From: SAR86 cluster bacterium
GTDB taxonomy: Bacteria > Pseudomonadota > Gammaproteobacteria > Pseudomonadales > Azotimanducaceae
DNA: 16,079 nucleotides
Reading direction: 5' to 3'
NCBI GenBank assembly: GCA_013204195.1
Contig: JABMOJ010000518.1
Span: forward strand, 1 to 16,079
A model generated the notes under the pieces. The model did not search any database. It had not been told where the DNA came from and worked only from the letters and a program-made list of their open reading frames with translations. Below are positions 13,115 through 16,079 of the stretch, piece by piece (positions within the stretch are counted from its first letter, which is position 1; the number at the start of each line of letters is the position of its first letter). Both the position numbers and the translations under genes were made by a program.

Positions 13115-14803
13115 ATGATCCGTTATCACTCAAGCAGGTTTGTTCGACACGCTCTCGTCATGTTGCTGGCCTTGCCGAGTTTGTTGGCTTTTAGCTTGGC
13201 ATCTGCCGCCACTGAAGCTGAAGTCGGGTCGACAGGGCCACGCTTGGTGGTGGTGGTGGCGGTTGACCAACTGCGCAAGGATCGATTGACTACGACAATG
13301 CCTGGTGGGTTAGGCCGGCTGTTGCGAAGTGGGCGGAATTTTGTCGATTCGAGTCTTGATCATGGCGTGACGAATACATGCCCTGGCCACTCGGTGATTG
13401 TGACTGGGGTGCAACCGGGCAGAGCGGGTATCGCCGGGAATGATTTTGTCGATAATCAGTCCTGGCAAAGTCGTTACTGCGTTGATGACGACAACCCAGA
13501 CGCAAGGGTTCTCAACGGTGAAGGCGGCCGCTCACCAAGACTACTCAAGGTGGATACGCTGGGTGACTGGCTCAAGGCTGAGCAGCCCAAGGCGCGGGTT
13601 TTTTCGGTATCAGGCAAGGACCGGGCAGCCGTTGTGATGGGCGGCCAGCATCCTGATGGCGTTTTTTGGTATAACGCCAAGGCCAGGCAGTTTACCAGTA
13701 GCGCCTACTATCAGGCGGCGTTACCAGATTATGTAAAGGTATTTAATGGTCCCGAAGGGTTCCTGTCTGGCGTGCCCGCCACCTGGGAGCATTCAGCCGG
13801 TCACTTTCGAGCCGATGATTACCCGGGTGAGTCCACGAAATATCAGCGCACCAGTGGCCACCCGTTGAATAGCGGGGAGCTAGATGATCGAGGTGGTCAG
13901 TTCTATTATTCGCCCTTTCTCGATGTGGCGACCATGGCCTTGGCGCGAACTGTGGTAGCGCGCGAGCAGCTCGGTCAAGACGCGGTGCCTGATTTATTGA
14001 CGATAAGCCTGTCGGCCAACGATAACGTGGGTCATCTGTATGGTCCCTTCAGTGCCGAAGCTGAGGCGACATTGGCACAGGTGGATCAGTCCCTGGGCGA
14101 GTTCATGGATTATCTGGATAGCAGCATCGGCGAAGACAACTACCTGTTTGTGCTGACGGCAGATCATGGCGTGGCCGATTTACCGGAGTGGCAGCTAGAA
14201 AATAAGACAGCGCGTTGCCCGAGCCCAAGTGGCCGGTTGGATCTCTATCCGTTTATGGCGCGGCTATATGGTTCGGTCTATTGGCGGGAAACTTTCCCCT
14301 TTGATCTACCGACAGATTTGATCAAAATCCTGGGGAATCAGGTCTACATTAACCCTGCTTACGTGGCGGCACATCAGCTTGACTTTAGCCAGATAGAAGC
14401 GGATTTAAAGGACCACTTTGAGTCGGTGGATATCATCAAACAAGCCTGGACTCAGGCTGAGATTGTGGCTGGAACGACTGAAGAGGCACGGCTGTTGCGG
14501 AACTCATTAGTGCCTGGGCGCAGCGGCGACCTGATGTTGCAGGTTTACCCTGACTGTGTGATTCGCGCGGATAATACCGGCACGACCCATGGCTCACTTT
14601 ATGATTACGATCGAGCAATCCCGATGTTGTTCTATGGTGCCGGGGTTGTGCCAGGAAATATAGCGGGTGCGGCGCGCAGCGTTGATATCGCTCCGACCGT
14701 GGCGGCGTCCTTAGGTCTGAAATTCCCGGCTGACCTGGATGGTAAGCCCTTATCTCTATTGACCCAAACGACCGACAGCGTCATCAAGGCCGATCACGAG
14801 TAA
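13115..14803 (+). CDS. PafA-like alkaline phosphatase (type I phosphodiesterase/NPP superfamily), exported
   Basis: Starting at ATG 13115 this is a 562-residue exported metallophosphatase. A signal peptide spans about 1-31 (basic IRYHSSRFVRH, hydrophobic core, end near SASAA... region LASAA). Zn-ligand and catalytic positions of PafA-type phosphatases are all recognisable: D51 (VAVDQLR), nucleophile T88 (NTCPGH), N109 (GIAGND), K168 and R170 (SGKDRAA), D303 and H307 (NDNVGH), D350 and H351 (TADHG), and the late His of TTHGSLYDYD. The Lys/Arg/Asn set marks phosphate-monoester hydrolysis rather than diester cleavage, so the likely role is scavenging phosphate from organic monoesters in the periplasm. 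ATG 13115 was preferred over 13064 and 13103 because it gives a clean signal peptide and has GGATGAG upstream. It follows the cyclophilin gene by 71 bases; co-transcription is possible. No Pho box was recognised. Confidence 0.9.
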   Translation: MIRYHSSRFVRHALVMLLALPSLLAFSLASAATEAEVGSTGPRLVVVVAVDQLRKDRLTTTMPGGLGRLLRSGRNFVDSSLDHGVTNTCPGHSVIVTGVQPGRAGIAGNDFVDNQSWQSRYCVDDDNPDARVLNGEGGRSPRLLKVDTLGDWLKAEQPKARVFSVSGKDRAAVVMGGQHPDGVFWYNAKARQFTSSAYYQAALPDYVKVFNGPEGFLSGVPATWEHSAGHFRADDYPGESTKYQRTSGHPLNSGELDDRGGQFYYSPFLDVATMALARTVVAREQLGQDAVPDLLTISLSANDNVGHLYGPFSAEAEATLAQVDQSLGEFMDYLDSSIGEDNYLFVLTADHGVADLPEWQLENKTARCPSPSGRLDLYPFMARLYGSVYWRETFPFDLPTDLIKILGNQVYINPAYVAAHQLDFSQIEADLKDHFESVDIIKQAWTQAEIVAGTTEEARLLRNSLVPGRSGDLMLQVYPDCVIRADNTGTTHGSLYDYDRAIPMLFYGAGVVPGNIAGAARSVDIAPTVAASLGLKFPADLDGKPLSLLTQTTDSVIKADHE

Positions 14804-15214
14804 GCCAAGTCCGGCGCTCCAGATCGCACAAGCGAGTGTGTCGATGAGGCTATAGCGAAATCGCGACATGCCACTGATGCCCGTGAGCAGAGGGGTGAAG
14901 CTGCGGATCGCCGTCACCATACGACCCACGATAATGGTGAACTCGCCATGTCGGCGAAACATGGCCTCAGCCTTGTCCAGCATAGCTTTGCGCCGCAGTG
15001 CCAGGCGGGTCTGATGGAACGGAGGCCCGATCCAGCGGCCGAGATAAAAGCCGGCATGATCAGACAGGCAGGCGCCGGCGAATGCCAAAGGTAACATCTG
15101 TGTCAGTGTGGCGATCTGTTCCGTATACATCACGGTACAGACGCCGAGCAAAATGATCCCGGGTACCACCAGCCCAATCCCTGGGCAGGCTTCGGCGAAA
15201 GCGATCACTGGCAC
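14756..15214 (-). CDS. Short DedA-family membrane protein (start uncertain)
   Basis: This is a DedA/SNARE-associated (VTT-domain) inner-membrane protein. Family segments are FAEACPGIGLVVPG, the loop with GACLSDHAGFYLGRWIG, the amphipathic LDKAEAMFRRHG helix, and the signature GRMVTAIRSFTPLLTGISGMSRF. DedA proteins such as UptA are undecaprenyl-phosphate or lipid translocases; a precise role is not assigned here. The only standard start is GTG at 15214, giving 152 residues, but family-like sequence continues upstream in frame (FDWLNQHQQWALYLV) to a stop at 15284-15286, with no ATG, GTG or TTG in that stretch. A rare start such as ATC at 15271, with GGGA nine bases before, would give 171 residues. 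The protein is short at the C-terminus too, lacking the last helix of typical members. Its final 48 bases overlap the phosphatase gene tail to tail. Confidence 0.82.
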   Translation of the reverse strand: MPVIAFAEACPGIGLVVPGIILLGVCTVMYTEQIATLTQMLPLAFAGACLSDHAGFYLGRWIGPPFHQTRLALRRKAMLDKAEAMFRRHGEFTIIVGRMVTAIRSFTPLLTGISGMSRFRYSLIDTLACAIWSAGLGLLVIGLDDAVGRLGQ

Positions 15215-15344
15215 CAGGTAAAGTGCCCATTGCTGGTGCTGGTTGAGCCAATCGAAAACGAAATCGCTGATGAGTCTGTGTCCCTATGTGAGTGAGCGCC
15301 TAGTGAACCTGTTGGTCATGTTGAGGTTGAGTCGGTCGTCAAGC

Positions 15345-16079
15345 TTAGAGCCAGCGTTTGATTCGAAATAGGGCTAGCAGTGAGACAGCGACCGTCGCCA
15401 TCAATCCCAGTAGAACATAGTAGCCGTATTCGAAGTGGAGTTCGGGGATATTCTCAAAATTCATGCCATACAGGCCAGCGAGGAAGCCCAAGGGTACAAA
15501 AATGGCAGTCACGATGGTCAAAACCTTCATGATGCCATTCAAGCGATGGGAGGCCATGGAGATCGATGAATTGATCAAATCGTCTGACAGGTCGTAGTAC
15601 AGGTTGGCCAATGATGCGGCACGCTCGAGTTGCTCATAGGTATCCGTGAACTCATGTTCGAGTAGGTCGCCAAAGGTGACGGCTTTATTGTGCCGCAACT
15701 GATTGAAGATCTGCTCGTGATAATTGAAGGTTCGCAGCATGATCCTAAGGCGGGTTTTGTAGGTCGTCAGTATGCCGAGCTGATCGTTGCTGGGATCCTG
15801 GAGTAGCAGATCTTGTTCTATGGTGTCGAGGTTGGCCTCGATGTTGAACAGCAGATCCAGGTAGCGATTGACTACCATCCGTCCTAGGCGCGGGGGCAGA
15901 CCCGCCAGGCCTTTATGAAAGACCCGCCCGTCGGACAGGCATAGCGCCCATAGTTGCTCAATGCTCCTCGATTCGTTGCTATGCCGAGTGATCAGAAACC
16001 GCTCGCCGACCAGCATAGCGATGTGAATGGTCTCAAAATTTATGCCCACTGAAGCCTTCGACAGGCCCTTCAGTAAAAG
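15345..16079 (-). CDS. corA: CorA-type magnesium/divalent cation channel (N-terminus missing)
   Basis: The frame remains open to the window edge, so the N-terminus lies outside; 244 residues are visible. The cytoplasmic domain contains FLITRHSNESRSIEQLW and a long helical region leading into the pore helix. Near the C-terminus are two membrane helices: LTIVTAIFVPLGFLAGLYG, ending in the invariant GMNF selectivity motif, and YYVLLGLMATVAVSLLALF, followed by the basic tail FRIKRWL. The intervening loop is acidic (ENIPELHFEYG), as usual for CorA, where it attracts cations. The GMNF motif, rather than the variants seen in distant relatives, supports Mg2+ (possibly Co2+/Ni2+) transport; ZntB-like zinc export cannot be fully excluded. 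A GTG at 16049 could be a start, but coding-like sequence (LLKGLSKASV) continues beyond it. It lies 61-130 bases upstream of the DedA gene on the same strand, so the two may share a transcript. Confidence 0.9.
   Translation of the reverse strand, partial: LLLKGLSKASVGINFETIHIAMLVGERFLITRHSNESRSIEQLWALCLSDGRVFHKGLAGLPPRLGRMVVNRYLDLLFNIEANLDTIEQDLLLQDPSNDQLGILTTYKTRLRIMLRTFNYHEQIFNQLRHNKAVTFGDLLEHEFTDTYEQLERAASLANLYYDLSDDLINSSISMASHRLNGIMKVLTIVTAIFVPLGFLAGLYGMNFENIPELHFEYGYYVLLGLMATVAVSLLALFRIKRWL

Noticed and set aside
15060..15251. 63-codon minus-strand frame starting at TTG 15251 over the DedA N-terminal region
   Set aside because: It is in a different frame from the DedA homology and has no recognisable content.
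16048..16074. Inverted repeat ACTGAAG/CTTCAGT with a TTCGACA core, resembling common dispersed palindromes of bacterial genomes
   Set aside because: It lies inside the open corA frame, whose translation there (LLKGLSKASV) fits the family, so it is probably coding sequence; a genome-wide copy count would be needed to call a repeat.

Overview
The window looks like a chromosomal segment from a Gammaproteobacterium, perhaps a marine or free-living aerobic heterotroph. This rests on the gene set: a YhgN-type MarC protein close to the E. coli protein, an RND efflux pair, a receiver-GGDEF-EAL protein, a short DedA protein, CorA, a periplasmic cyclophilin and a FadE-type acyl-CoA dehydrogenase. Base composition looks balanced and even (judged by eye, not counted). 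I see no tRNA, rRNA, CRISPR array, insertion sequence, integrase or phage gene, so this reads as ordinary core or flexible chromosome rather than a mobile island. Both ends cut through genes.

Layout. Positions 1-3562 (+) hold a two-gene signalling operon: the C-terminal part of a Y_Y_Y-type sensor histidine kinase, overlapping by 11 bases a receiver-PAS-GGDEF-EAL protein whose cyclase half is degenerate and whose phosphodiesterase half looks intact. On the minus strand follow an SDR-fold protein lacking the usual Tyr/Lys catalytic pair (3601-4317) and a YhgN/MarC membrane protein (4494-5084), separated by a four-copy 14-base tandem repeat. A 407-base gap with direct repeats and a dyad leads to a periplasmic adaptor (5492-6574) and an RND pump (6681-9839), a two-part efflux system with no outer-membrane channel gene nearby. 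A long imperfect hairpin follows the pump gene.

From 9974 to 12197 an aldo/keto reductase (+) and an acyl-CoA dehydrogenase (-) converge. From 12393 to 14803 (+) lie two exported proteins, a cyclophilin-type prolyl isomerase with a two-cysteine insert and a PafA-like alkaline phosphatase. The window closes on the minus strand with a short DedA-family membrane protein, whose 3' end overlaps the phosphatase gene tail to tail, and most of a CorA-type divalent-cation channel.

Functional links are clear only for the signalling pair and the efflux pair; the remaining genes appear to be individually transcribed housekeeping or catabolic genes. I found no convincing new multi-gene system. The most interesting items are the dead-cyclase/live-phosphodiesterase response regulator, the SDR without its catalytic pair, the altered proton-relay residues of the RND pump, the symmetric sites before the aldo/keto reductase and efflux genes, and the DedA gene whose homology extends upstream of its only standard start codon.
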